Shown: positions 1 through 5,410, counted from the stretch's first letter. The stretch: DNA of 5,773 bases from Caldilineaceae bacterium (GCA_026645635.1 JAPKMV010000255.1:1-5773); one strand, 5' to 3'. Numbers and translations are program-made. Notes: a model not told the origin generated them from the sequence alone.

Positions 1-2
1 AC

Positions 3-701
3 TTTGCGCCGGTGGAGACCTACGCCGCACGCTTTGCGGCGCTGCTGGCGGAGATCAAGGGCCTGGGCTTCACGGCCATCGACCTCTGGCTGGCGCACCT
101 GAACTGGCGCTGGGCGACGGCAGAGCATGTGGCCATTGCCCGCGACCTGCTGCAGGAAGCCAACCTGCCGGTGGCGAGCCTGGCCGGCTGGTTCGGCGAC
201 ACGGCAGCGGATGTGGCCGCGTCTTGCCGGCTGGCCAATGCGGTCGGCGCACCGATCCTGGGCGGCAACTGTGCGCTGATCGGCGGGGACCTGGCGACGC
301 TGGCGCAGCTCATGCGCGACCACGGCCTGGTTTTCGGCTATGAGAATCACCCGGAGCGCAATCCCGGCGAACTGCTGGCGCGGATCGGCGACGACGCGCC
401 GGATGTCATCGCCGCGTGTGTGGACACAGGTTGGTTCGGCACGCACGGCTACCCTGCGCCGGCTGCGCTCACCGCGCTGGCGCCGCGGTTGGTCTACGTG
501 CATCTCAAGGATGTGCAAGCCGCGGGCGGGCACGACACCTGCACCCTGGGCGACGGCGTGGTGGACATCCCCGGCTGCCTGGCCAGCCTGCGCGCGGCGG
601 GCTACCACGGCGGCCTGAGCATCGAGCACGAGCCGTTCCTCCACGATCCCGGCCCGGAGTGCGTGGAGAGCCTAACGCGAGTCAAGGCATGGCTGGGGTA
701 A
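3..701 (+). CDS. Sugar phosphate isomerase/epimerase-like TIM-barrel protein, 5' end outside window
   Basis: The reading frame is open from the window edge. A GTG at 12 could be read as a start, but the upstream codons (F-A-P) are open and no ribosome binding site is visible, so the true start probably lies left of the window with the first beta strand. Residues below count from that GTG. The protein resembles the xylose-isomerase-like AP-endonuclease-2 superfamily. Likely metal ligands sit where the family has them: Glu111 in YENHP, Asp138 in CVDTGWFG, His164 in YVHLKD and Glu205 in SIEHEP. LGDGVVDIPG (about 179-188) is the usual glycine-rich stretch before the last strands. Such enzymes isomerise or epimerise sugars, sugar phosphates or inosose-type cyclitols in the cytoplasm; the exact substrate cannot be read here. 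It converges with the importer operon, so a role in the same sugar pathway is possible but inferred. It ends in TAA seven bases before a heptamer repeat tract. Confidence 0.85.
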   Translation, partial: FAPVETYAARFAALLAEIKGLGFTAIDLWLAHLNWRWATAEHVAIARDLLQEANLPVASLAGWFGDTAADVAASCRLANAVGAPILGGNCALIGGDLATLAQLMRDHGLVFGYENHPERNPGELLARIGDDAPDVIAACVDTGWFGTHGYPAPAALTALAPRLVYVHLKDVQAAGGHDTCTLGDGVVDIPGCLASLRAAGYHGGLSIEHEPFLHDPGPECVESLTRVKAWLG

Positions 702-707
702 ACAAAC

Positions 708-793
708 TTCACAATTCACAATTCAGAGTTCACAATTCATCATTTTGAACTGCCAATTGTGAATTGTGAATGGTCAATTGTGAATTGTGAATT
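708..793. repeat. Inverted AATTGTG/CACAATT heptamer repeats between convergent genes
   Basis: This AT-rich tract fills the gap between two convergent genes. The left half holds TTCACAATTCACAATT (708-723) and another TTCACAATTCA (729-739). The right half holds AATTGTGAATTGTGAA twice (755-770 and 776-791). The 16-base left copy is perfectly complementary to both right copies, and AGTTCA (727-732) also pairs with TGAACT (746-751). Transcripts from either strand could therefore form a long AU-rich hairpin, possibly serving as a bidirectional transcript end. There is no clear GC-rich stem followed by a U tract, so a classical intrinsic terminator is not shown. The tract overlaps the permease stop codon at 792-794. 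Confidence 0.85.
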
Positions 794-1628
794 ATCCCTT
801 CACCGCTCCCATGCGGACGCCTTCGAGGAAGTATTTCTGGAAGAGCAGGAAGAAGGCGATCATGGGCAGGGCGGCGAGCGCGGCGGCGGCGAAGAGGATG
901 CCGTAGTCGGTCATGAATTCGCCCTGCATGTTGGCGATGCCCACCGTCAGCGTGTAATTGGCCGGCTTGATGATGGCGATGAGCGGCCAGAGAAAGTCGT
1001 TCCAGACCCGCACGAAGCTGAAGATGGCCAGCGCGGCCACCGCGGGTTTGCAGAGCGGCAGGATGATGCTGAAGAAGATGCGCGGCTCGCTGCAGCCGTC
1101 GATGCGCGCCGCCTCGATCAGCTCCGAGGGCAGCGTCTGGATGTACTGGCGCATCAGAAAGATGCCGAAGGCCGCTGCGGTGCCCGGAAGAATGACTGCC
1201 AGCGGCGTGTCGAGCAGCCCGATGTTCTGCGTGATCAGGTAGAGCGGGATCAGCGTCACCTGGGGCGGGATCATCAACGTGCTCAGGATCATCCAGAAGA
1301 GCACCTCGCGGCCTGGGAAGCGGCGCTTGGCAAAGGCGTAGCCCGCCATGCTGTCGAAGACCATGTGCCAGGCCGTGACCGCAATCGCGATCAACACGCT
1401 GTTGAGCATCCAGCGCAGGTAGTAGGGCGAGCCTTGCGTCAACAGCCGTTCGATGTTGTCGAGCTTGAAGGCCGGCCAGAGGATCGGCGTCAGCGGCGGC
1501 GACGAGTAGATCGGCGTCAGCGCGTTGACGAAGAGCCAGTACATCGGAAAGAGGGAAATGACCGTCGTCAGGATCAGAAAGAACCAAGCCAGTAAATTAC
1601 CCAGCGTGATGCGGCGACGTTTGGTCAT
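792..1628 (-). CDS. CUT1-type sugar ABC transporter permease, MalG/UgpE-like
   Basis: This 278-residue inner-membrane protein is one of two channel subunits of a carbohydrate importer. A basic N-terminus (MTKRRR) precedes a first membrane helix at about residues 11-36. Further hydrophobic segments lie near 75-97, 108-132, 143-158, 194-219 and 243-265, giving the usual six. The EAA loop that docks onto the ATPase is present as IEAARIDGCS (171-180), followed by the conserved ILP with Pro191. WNDFLWPL (209-216) is typical of MalG-type permeases, and the length fits the family (about 270-300). It is the last gene of the three-gene operon, 118 bp after the MalF-like permease. The ATG at 1628 has no good Shine-Dalgarno sequence; an eight-codon mini-ORF ends across it with an ATGA overlap. 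The TAA stop falls on the edge of a heptamer repeat tract. Substrate is unknown; permease identity is secure. Confidence 0.95.
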   Translation of the reverse strand: MTKRRRITLGNLLAWFFLILTTVISLFPMYWLFVNALTPIYSSPPLTPILWPAFKLDNIERLLTQGSPYYLRWMLNSVLIAIAVTAWHMVFDSMAGYAFAKRRFPGREVLFWMILSTLMIPPQVTLIPLYLITQNIGLLDTPLAVILPGTAAAFGIFLMRQYIQTLPSELIEAARIDGCSEPRIFFSIILPLCKPAVAALAIFSFVRVWNDFLWPLIAIIKPANYTLTVGIANMQGEFMTDYGILFAAAALAALPMIAFFLLFQKYFLEGVRMGAVKG

Positions 1629-1651
1629 AGGATTGTCCGGTTGGTGGTCAT
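1625..1651 (-). other. Possible eight-codon leader ORF overlapping the permease start
   Basis: An ATG at 1651 opens a mini-ORF encoding MTTNRTIL, whose TGA overlaps the downstream permease ATG as ATGA. That arrangement is typical of translational coupling, and the permease itself lacks an evident Shine-Dalgarno sequence. The peptide resembles the permease N-terminus (MTKRRRITL), so it may be a small local duplication or a chance start. It has no clear ribosome binding site of its own. I see no evidence beyond geometry that it is translated. Confidence 0.2.
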
Positions 1652-1678
1652 TTGTACTCGTGCGATGGTGAATTGCTC

Positions 1679-1715
1679 AATTGTGAATTGTGAATTGTGA
1701 ATTGTGAATTGTGAA
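1679..1715. repeat. Tandem AATTGTG heptamer array (five copies)
   Basis: Five perfect copies of AATTGTG run from 1679 to 1713, followed by AA. In the direction of the operon they read as CACAATT. The array lies between the two permease genes and uses the same heptamer as the inverted tract at 708-793. It resembles the short tandemly repeated repetitive heptamers described in heterocystous cyanobacteria and has no spacers or coding sense. Where its frame is open it translates to FTIHNSQ-like peptides, which should not be annotated as protein. Confidence 0.9.
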
Positions 1716-1723
1716 GTGGTCGT

Positions 1724-1744
1724 CGCCCCTCGCCCCTCGCCCCT
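1724..1744. repeat. Tandem CGCCCCT heptamer array (three copies)
   Basis: Three perfect copies of CGCCCCT lie directly next to the stop codon of the MalF-like permease, with two bases between the array and the TGA at 1747-1749. Read along the operon it is AGGGGCG repeated, giving three runs of four G. Its sequence is unrelated to the AATTGTG array eight bases away, but the unit length is the same. Confidence 0.85.
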
Positions 1745-1746
1745 CA

Positions 1747-2634
1747 TCAATACTCCACGTCGCTGCGCAGGCCCCGGAACTGGATCACCGCCAGCACGGC
1801 CACCATCACAAAGAGCACGAAGGCCTGCGCCGAAGCGATCCCAAACTTGAATTGATGGAACGCATTCTGATAAATCTGCATGACGATGGTCTGCGTGCTG
1901 TTGCCGACGCCGCTGGGCGCCATCACGTAGATGCGCTCGAAGACCTCGAAGCTGGCGATGGTGTAGAGCACGGTCAAATAGAGGGTGGTGGACTTGATCA
2001 GCGGTAGGGTGATGTTCCACCAGCGCTGCACCGGCCCCGCGCCGTCCAACTCGGCGGCTTCGTAATACTCGCGCGGCACGCTGCCCATCGCCGCGCTGAA
2101 AAGCACAACCGCCGTCGCCGGCATGGTGAGCACCGCCGAGAGCGTCACGCTGGAGAGCGCCAGATTCGGGTCCGAGAGCCAGCGCACCGGCGGGAAGCCA
2201 AAGAGGCCGATGAGCCAGTTGGCAAAGCCCCACTGCGCGTTGAAGATGTAGCTCCAGGTCATGCCGATGACGATGGCGCTGGTCACCGCCGGCAGATAGT
2301 AGGCCGAACGATAAAAGGTGCGCAGCCAGTTGGCCAGGGGCTGGATCAGGCTGGCCAGCGCCAGGCCGATGAAGATGTTGGCGACGACGGTGAAGAAGCT
2401 GTAGTAGAGCGTGTTGCGGATCGCGATCACAAAAACGCCGCGCTGCTGCGTAAAGGCGCGCACGTAGTTGTCATACCACGGCTCGACCCACGTCCCGCCG
2501 CGCACGATGCTGTAATCTTGAAACGAGATCACAAACGCCCAGAGCACGGGGAAGAGCACAAAGATCGTGAAGGTGGCCATGCTGGGCAGCACAAAAGCGT
2601 AGCTCCAGCCGTATTTGTACATAAACCGTTGCAT
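1747..2634 (-). CDS. CUT1-type sugar ABC transporter permease, MalF/UgpA-like
   Basis: This 295-residue inner-membrane channel subunit pairs with the MalG-like permease encoded downstream. Hydrophobic segments lie near residues 11-37, 75-98, 108-131, 158-181, 215-235 and 267-286. The ATPase-docking EAA loop is YEAAELDGAG (191-200), followed by NITLPL with Pro211. The short N-terminus and single early helix match the UgpA/LacF form, not the longer E. coli MalF. I chose the ATG at 2634 because AAGGA (2645-2641) precedes it by six bases. An upstream in-frame ATG at 2709 would add 25 residues (IFTLSPSHPLTPSPHRPL and so on) that are only translation of the repeat tract. The gene starts 126 bp after the binding-protein stop, in a gap filled by an inverted repeat. 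It ends next to another repeat array. No ATPase gene is nearby, so a shared MsmK/MalK-type subunit is inferred. Confidence 0.95.
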   Translation of the reverse strand: MQRFMYKYGWSYAFVLPSMATFTIFVLFPVLWAFVISFQDYSIVRGGTWVEPWYDNYVRAFTQQRGVFVIAIRNTLYYSFFTVVANIFIGLALASLIQPLANWLRTFYRSAYYLPAVTSAIVIGMTWSYIFNAQWGFANWLIGLFGFPPVRWLSDPNLALSSVTLSAVLTMPATAVVLFSAAMGSVPREYYEAAELDGAGPVQRWWNITLPLIKSTTLYLTVLYTIASFEVFERIYVMAPSGVGNSTQTIVMQIYQNAFHQFKFGIASAQAFVLFVMVAVLAVIQFRGLRSDVEY

Positions 2635-2640
2635 GGGTGT

Positions 2641-2645
2641 TCCTT
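2641..2645 (-). promoter_or_regulatory. Ribosome binding site of the MalF-like permease
   Basis: Read on the minus strand this is AAGGA, six bases before the ATG at 2634. It decides the start of the permease against a 25-codon upstream extension that runs through repeat DNA. It lies only five bases beyond the end of the 21-bp inverted repeat, so folding of that repeat could affect access to it. Confidence 0.75.
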
Positions 2646-2650
2646 GCGCA

Positions 2651-2751
2651 GTGAGGGGGCGATGAGGTGAGGGGGTGAGAGGGTGAGAGGGTGAGAGGGT
2701 GAAAATCACCCCCCTCTCCTCATCACCCCTCTCACCTCATCACCCCCTCAC
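2651..2751. repeat. 21-bp inverted repeat spanning the binding-protein/permease gap
   Basis: The arms at 2651-2671 and 2731-2751 are inverted copies matching at 20 of 21 positions; the one difference still allows a G·U pair in operon RNA. The 59-base centre contains its own smaller hairpin: GGTGA and TCACC around a TTT loop, extended by GAGAG/CTCTC across a GGG bulge. Transcribed with the operon, this would make a long GC-rich stem starting about nine bases after the binding-protein stop codon and ending just before the permease ribosome binding site. The position matches the REP-bearing malE-malF gap of E. coli, where such stems protect the upstream mRNA. Confidence 0.85.
2675..2702. repeat. 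Tandem GTGAGAGG octamer array (3.5 copies)
   Basis: Three complete copies of GTGAGAGG (2675-2698) are followed by GTGA. The array sits inside the loop of the larger inverted repeat. With the preceding G run it gives four G tracts separated by TGAGA on the plus strand, which meets the usual G-quadruplex pattern. The unit is eight bases, unlike the heptamers elsewhere in this operon. Confidence 0.9.
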
Positions 2752-2760
2752 CCTCTCACA

Positions 2761-4161
2761 CTACTGGCCGCGCTCCGCCAGAATCTCGTTGATCTCCGGC
2801 GCGATCTCCGACATGGCAGTGGCCGGGTCGGTCTGGCCGAAGATGATGTTCTGCAGCGCGGGGTGGATCAACTGGCGAATCTCGCTCCACTCGGCCATGA
2901 TGGGCGGGGACCACATCGTGGGCAGGAAGGGCACGAACTTGTCCAGCGGCGGCGCGGTCTGCACCGACTGGCGCGCGCCGGGGGCCAGATAGAAGCCCGT
3001 CTTGGCATTCTCGGACGGCGGCACATCTTCCTGGACTTCGGCGCTGGTCAGATAGCGACCGAGATCCATGGCAGCCTGCAGCTTGGTCTGGTCGTCCGAA
3101 GCCGCCACGGCGATCACGCCCACGGCGCCGCTTGTCACCTGGTTGCCGTTGTAGCTGGGGATGGGCCAGATGTCGAAGTTGGTGCCGCTGGCCAGCAACT
3201 GCGGGGCAAAGCCCGTGGCGTCGGCGACCATGGCGTAGGTGCCGTTGGTGAAGCCACCCTTGACATCCGCATCGAGCAGCGCGCCGAAGTCCGGCGGCGT
3301 CACCTTGTGGACGAGGGCCAGGTCGGCGAAGCGCTGGAGCGCGGCGGCGGCTTCGGGCGTGTCAAAGGTGAAGGTGCTCAGGTCTTCCGAGAACGGGCGC
3401 ACCGTCGGGCCTTCGTTGAGGAAGAGACCCCAGGTGTTGATGACGCCCGGGTCGATGAAGCCGGCGAAGCCGTAGCCCTGCGAGCCGTCGGCGCGGGTCG
3501 TGGTCGTGGCCTTGGCCACCTCGACGAAGTCGTCCCAGGTCCAATCCTTGGCCGGCGGCTCCACACCCGCCTGCTCCAGGACGTCCAGGTTGACGTACAT
3601 GCCCATCGGCACCACCCACAGCGGCCAGGCATAGGCCTTGCCGTCGCCGCCGATGCGCGTCACGTCGAGCACGTTCGGGTAGATGTCAGCCTTGTCTTCC
3701 TCGGTCAGGAAGTCGTCGATGGGCGCCACCAGGCCGTCCTGCACCAACTGCGGCAGCACGTCCGAAGGCAGGCGGAAGATGTCCACGCCGCGGCCGCTCT
3801 GGACGGCGGTCACCAGCGAGGTGAAGCCTTCCTGGTTCGGCGGGTAGCCGATGATCTCGACATTGATACCGGGGTTGTCGGCTTCGAACTGGGCAACGGC
3901 CAGGTCGAAGGGGTTGGCAAACTGGTTGCCGGGCGTGTAGCCGAGCACCCACAGATTCAGATCGCCTTCGTAGCCGCTGCTGCTGACGCGCAGCCCACCC
4001 TTGGGCGATGCTTCGGGAATCGGTGCGACTTCGGGCGCTGCCGCCTCGGTGGGTGCAGCCTCGGGCGCCGGCGCGCCGGCGGGCGCAGCCACCGGTGCAC
4101 AAGCCGAGAGCAAGCCCAGCGTAACGAGCAGTGCGGCAAGGATAAACCAGGTTCGTTTCAT
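2761..4161 (-). CDS. Lipoprotein solute-binding protein of a CUT1 sugar ABC importer
   Basis: This 466-residue protein captures the sugar outside the membrane and delivers it to the two permeases. The N-terminus MKRTW plus a hydrophobic helix ends in a lipobox L18-S19-A20-C21, so Cys21 should be lipidated after signal peptidase II cleavage. An Ala/Pro/Glu-rich tether follows (about 22-55). The rest fits the bacterial family 1 solute-binding fold: an early AVAQFEADNPGINVEII (88-104), GVDIFRLPSD (125-134), the hinge-region WTWDDFVEVAKATT (207-220), FTNGTYAMV (304-312) and a C-terminal helix ending EINEILAERGQ. Length is usual. I chose ATG 4161 because AAAGGAG lies six bases before it and the signal peptide starts there; a 60-residue upstream extension is non-signal sequence crossing the promoter. 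It is first in its operon and driven by the promoter at 4312-4341. Substrate is not identifiable; homologues take sugars, oligosaccharides or glycerol-3-phosphate. Confidence 0.95.
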   Translation of the reverse strand: MKRTWFILAALLVTLGLLSACAPVAAPAGAPAPEAAPTEAAAPEVAPIPEASPKGGLRVSSSGYEGDLNLWVLGYTPGNQFANPFDLAVAQFEADNPGINVEIIGYPPNQEGFTSLVTAVQSGRGVDIFRLPSDVLPQLVQDGLVAPIDDFLTEEDKADIYPNVLDVTRIGGDGKAYAWPLWVVPMGMYVNLDVLEQAGVEPPAKDWTWDDFVEVAKATTTTRADGSQGYGFAGFIDPGVINTWGLFLNEGPTVRPFSEDLSTFTFDTPEAAAALQRFADLALVHKVTPPDFGALLDADVKGGFTNGTYAMVADATGFAPQLLASGTNFDIWPIPSYNGNQVTSGAVGVIAVAASDDQTKLQAAMDLGRYLTSAEVQEDVPPSENAKTGFYLAPGARQSVQTAPPLDKFVPFLPTMWSPPIMAEWSEIRQLIHPALQNIIFGQTDPATAMSEIAPEINEILAERGQ

Positions 4162-4167
4162 ACGATG

Positions 4168-4174
4168 CTCCTTT
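4168..4174 (-). promoter_or_regulatory. Ribosome binding site of the solute-binding protein
   Basis: Read on the minus strand this is AAAGGAG, six bases upstream of the ATG at 4161. It is the strongest ribosome binding site in the operon, which suits a binding protein needed in excess over its permeases. Confidence 0.85.
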
Positions 4175-4294
4175 GGGACAACTTCTGGTGAAAGATTGAC
4201 GCCGTTTCTACAATGATTGGAACCAGATCGCTCGCCAGCACCGGCCGGCTGTCGATCTACTTCACGACAAGACATTGTCTGGGGAAGACGCTTG

Positions 4295-4300
4295 TATACT
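4295..4300 (+). promoter_or_regulatory. Candidate -10 box for the kinase gene
   Basis: TATACT matches five of six bases of the sigma70 -10 consensus and would start a leader of roughly 120 bases before the kinase ATG. No convincing -35 box stands 16-18 bases upstream. It lies close to the opposing importer promoter, so the two divergent promoters could interfere or share a regulator. Confidence 0.3.
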
Positions 4301-4311
4301 ACGGTGGCTGC

Positions 4312-4341
4312 ATCATAGCCGCATTGTGCGCTGTTTGTCAA
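4312..4341 (-). promoter_or_regulatory. Sigma70-type promoter of the importer operon
   Basis: On the minus strand a perfect -35 TTGACA (4341-4336) is followed by an 18-base spacer and a -10 TATGAT (4317-4312; five of six matches). Transcription would begin near 4305, giving an mRNA leader of about 144 bases before the binding-protein ATG. Its -35 overlaps one copy of a TTTGTCA direct repeat, a natural place for repressor control. Confidence 0.7.
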
Positions 4342-4356
4342 TCGGCTGGTTTGTCA
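4334..4356. repeat. TTTGTCA direct repeat over the importer -35 box (possible operator)
   Basis: TTTGTCA occurs at 4334-4340 and again at 4350-4356, 16 bases apart start to start. Each is preceded by GCTG or GCTGG. The first copy overlaps the -35 hexamer of the importer promoter. Such a placement fits a regulator binding site, but no regulator gene is in the window and chance cannot be excluded for seven-base repeats. Confidence 0.35.
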
Positions 4357-4386
4357 TCAAGAAAAGCACCTATCGTTTGGGGTGTC

Positions 4387-4407
4387 GGGCGATTTGCCAA
4401 ATCGCCC
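4387..4407. promoter_or_regulatory. Perfect palindrome in the kinase leader (operator or mRNA hairpin)
   Basis: The arms GGGCGATTT (4387-4395) and AAATCGCCC (4399-4407) are perfect inverted copies around the triplet GCC. It lies six bases before the GGGGAG ribosome binding site of the kinase. As DNA it has the size and symmetry of a dimeric repressor operator; as RNA it would form a nine-pair hairpin beside the ribosome binding site. It is flanked by TGTC on both sides (4383-4386 and 4408-4411). There is no following T tract, so it is not a terminator. Confidence 0.6.
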
Positions 4408-4425
4408 TGTCATGGGGAGAGATTC

Positions 4426-5352
4426 ATGGCTGACTATTGCATTGGCGTCGATGGTGGGGGCACCAAAACGCTCGGCGTGCTCATCGACGCCACAAACACC
4501 CAACTTGCCGAGGTGCGGATGGAATCGACCAACCTGCACGCGGTTGGTCCCGCGTTGGCGCAGGAGCGTTTGCTGGCGGTGATCGATGCGCTGTTGGCGC
4601 AGGCGAGCGTTGCCCCCGATGAGTTGGCCGCCATCGGGCTGGGCATGTCGGGCGTGGGGCGGCCATCGGATCGCGCCCAGGTGACCGGGTGGATGCAGGC
4701 ACGGTTTCCTGCGGCGGCCTGCTTCGTCGACAATGACGCCGTGACTGCGCTGGCCGCGGCCACGGGCGGCGATCTCTTCGGCATCGTGGTGATCAGCGGC
4801 ACGGGCATGATCGTCTACGGCGTCGACCGGCAGGGGCGGCGCCGGCGCGCCGGCGGCTGGGGGCCGCTGATCGGCGAGCCGGGCGGCGGCTTTGGCCTGG
4901 GCGCAGCCGCGCTCAACGCGGTGGCGGAGGCCGCCGATGAGATCGGCCCACCTACACAGCTCACCGCCGCGCTGCTGGCGCACCTGGGCCTGGCCGAGCC
5001 GTCCGACCTGGTGAGCTGGGCCTACGCCGATGTGAGCTGGGCGCGCTTTGCCAGCCTGGCGCCGCTGGTGGTGCAGTGCGCGCAAGCCGGCGACGCCGTA
5101 AGCGCGGCCATCCTGGATCGTGCGGCGGCTGCCCTGGCGCAGCGTGTCGTTGCGGTGATGAAAGGTCTCGGCCTGGGGGAGACGAACTTTCCGTGCGTGC
5201 TGGCCGGCGGCAATCTGGCTCCCGGCCCGCTGGCCGCCCGGCTGACGGAGCAACTGCGCATTCTGGCGCCCCACGCGCAGATCATGCGTTCGCAGGTGGA
5301 CGCGGCGGTGGGTGCGGCGTGGCTGGCAAGGGCGCAGATCGCCCGTGGCTAA
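4426..5352 (+). CDS. BadF/BadG/BcrA/BcrD-family ATPase, N-acetylglucosamine kinase-like
   Basis: This 308-residue protein belongs to the ASKHA (actin-like ATPase/sugar kinase) fold. The phosphate-1 loop is IGVDGGGTKT (6-15). GLGMSGVGRPSD (71-82) follows, then VDNDA (101-105) with the likely catalytic Asp. The phosphate-2 loop ISGTGM (123-128), GGWGPLIGEPGGGFGLG (143-159) and the adenosine motif VLAGGNLAPG (258-267) complete the set. Length is normal. These features match cytoplasmic N-acetylglucosamine/glucosamine kinases, which phosphorylate the incoming sugar with ATP; the other family branch, activators of 2-hydroxyacyl-CoA dehydratases, usually carries iron-sulfur cysteines that I do not see. 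ATG 4426 is chosen because GGGGAG (4414-4419) lies six bases upstream; a 71-residue upstream extension in frame crosses the promoter region and has no family match I recognise. Divergent placement from a sugar importer supports a catabolic kinase role. Amino-sugar specificity is inferred. Confidence 0.88.
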   Translation: MADYCIGVDGGGTKTLGVLIDATNTQLAEVRMESTNLHAVGPALAQERLLAVIDALLAQASVAPDELAAIGLGMSGVGRPSDRAQVTGWMQARFPAAACFVDNDAVTALAAATGGDLFGIVVISGTGMIVYGVDRQGRRRRAGGWGPLIGEPGGGFGLGAAALNAVAEAADEIGPPTQLTAALLAHLGLAEPSDLVSWAYADVSWARFASLAPLVVQCAQAGDAVSAAILDRAAAALAQRVVAVMKGLGLGETNFPCVLAGGNLAPGPLAARLTEQLRILAPHAQIMRSQVDAAVGAAWLARAQIARG

Positions 5353-5410
5353 GGTGGGCGCAGCGGCAGGATTGCCCGTGGGTTCATCTTCGCTGCTTTG
5401 CCTGGTTCTT

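Noticed and set aside
759..1595. 278-codon open frame on the plus strand
   Set aside because: It is antisense to the MalG-like permease, begins inside the heptamer repeat and has an implausible charged composition without family motifs.
1679..1715. Possible CRISPR array
   Set aside because: The units are only seven bases, directly adjacent and without spacers, and no cas genes are present.
1625..2233. 202-codon minus-strand frame ending in IHNSQFTIHNSQFT-like repeats
   Set aside because: Its first part is a shifted frame of the MalF-like permease and its end is translated repeat DNA, so it is not a repeat-domain protein.
2863..4191. Long 442-codon open frame on the plus strand
   Set aside because: It lies wholly antisense to the lipoprotein solute-binding gene. 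Its His/Arg/Gly-rich translation matches no family and is the usual reverse-strand by-product of high-GC coding DNA.
4162..4341. 60-residue N-terminal extension of the solute-binding protein
   Set aside because: It would bury the lipoprotein signal peptide internally and runs over the promoter; the ATG at 4161 has a strong ribosome binding site.
4383..4411. TGTC flanks of the palindrome as a target-site duplication of a tiny mobile element
   Set aside because: Four-base matches are easily due to chance, TGTC recurs several times in this spacer, and 21 bases is too small for a known element.
4213..4425. 71-residue N-terminal extension of the kinase
   Set aside because: It has no ribosome binding site, crosses both divergent promoters and precedes a well-placed Shine-Dalgarno site and the standard family start at 4426.
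4357..5274. 305-codon open frame on the minus strand
   Set aside because: It is antisense to the kinase, whose ATP-binding motifs are clear in the plus frame.
5340..5360. Possible terminator at the kinase end (CGCCC ... GGGCG)
   Set aside because: The stem is only five GC pairs plus wobbles around an 11-base loop, overlaps the stop codon and has no T tract.
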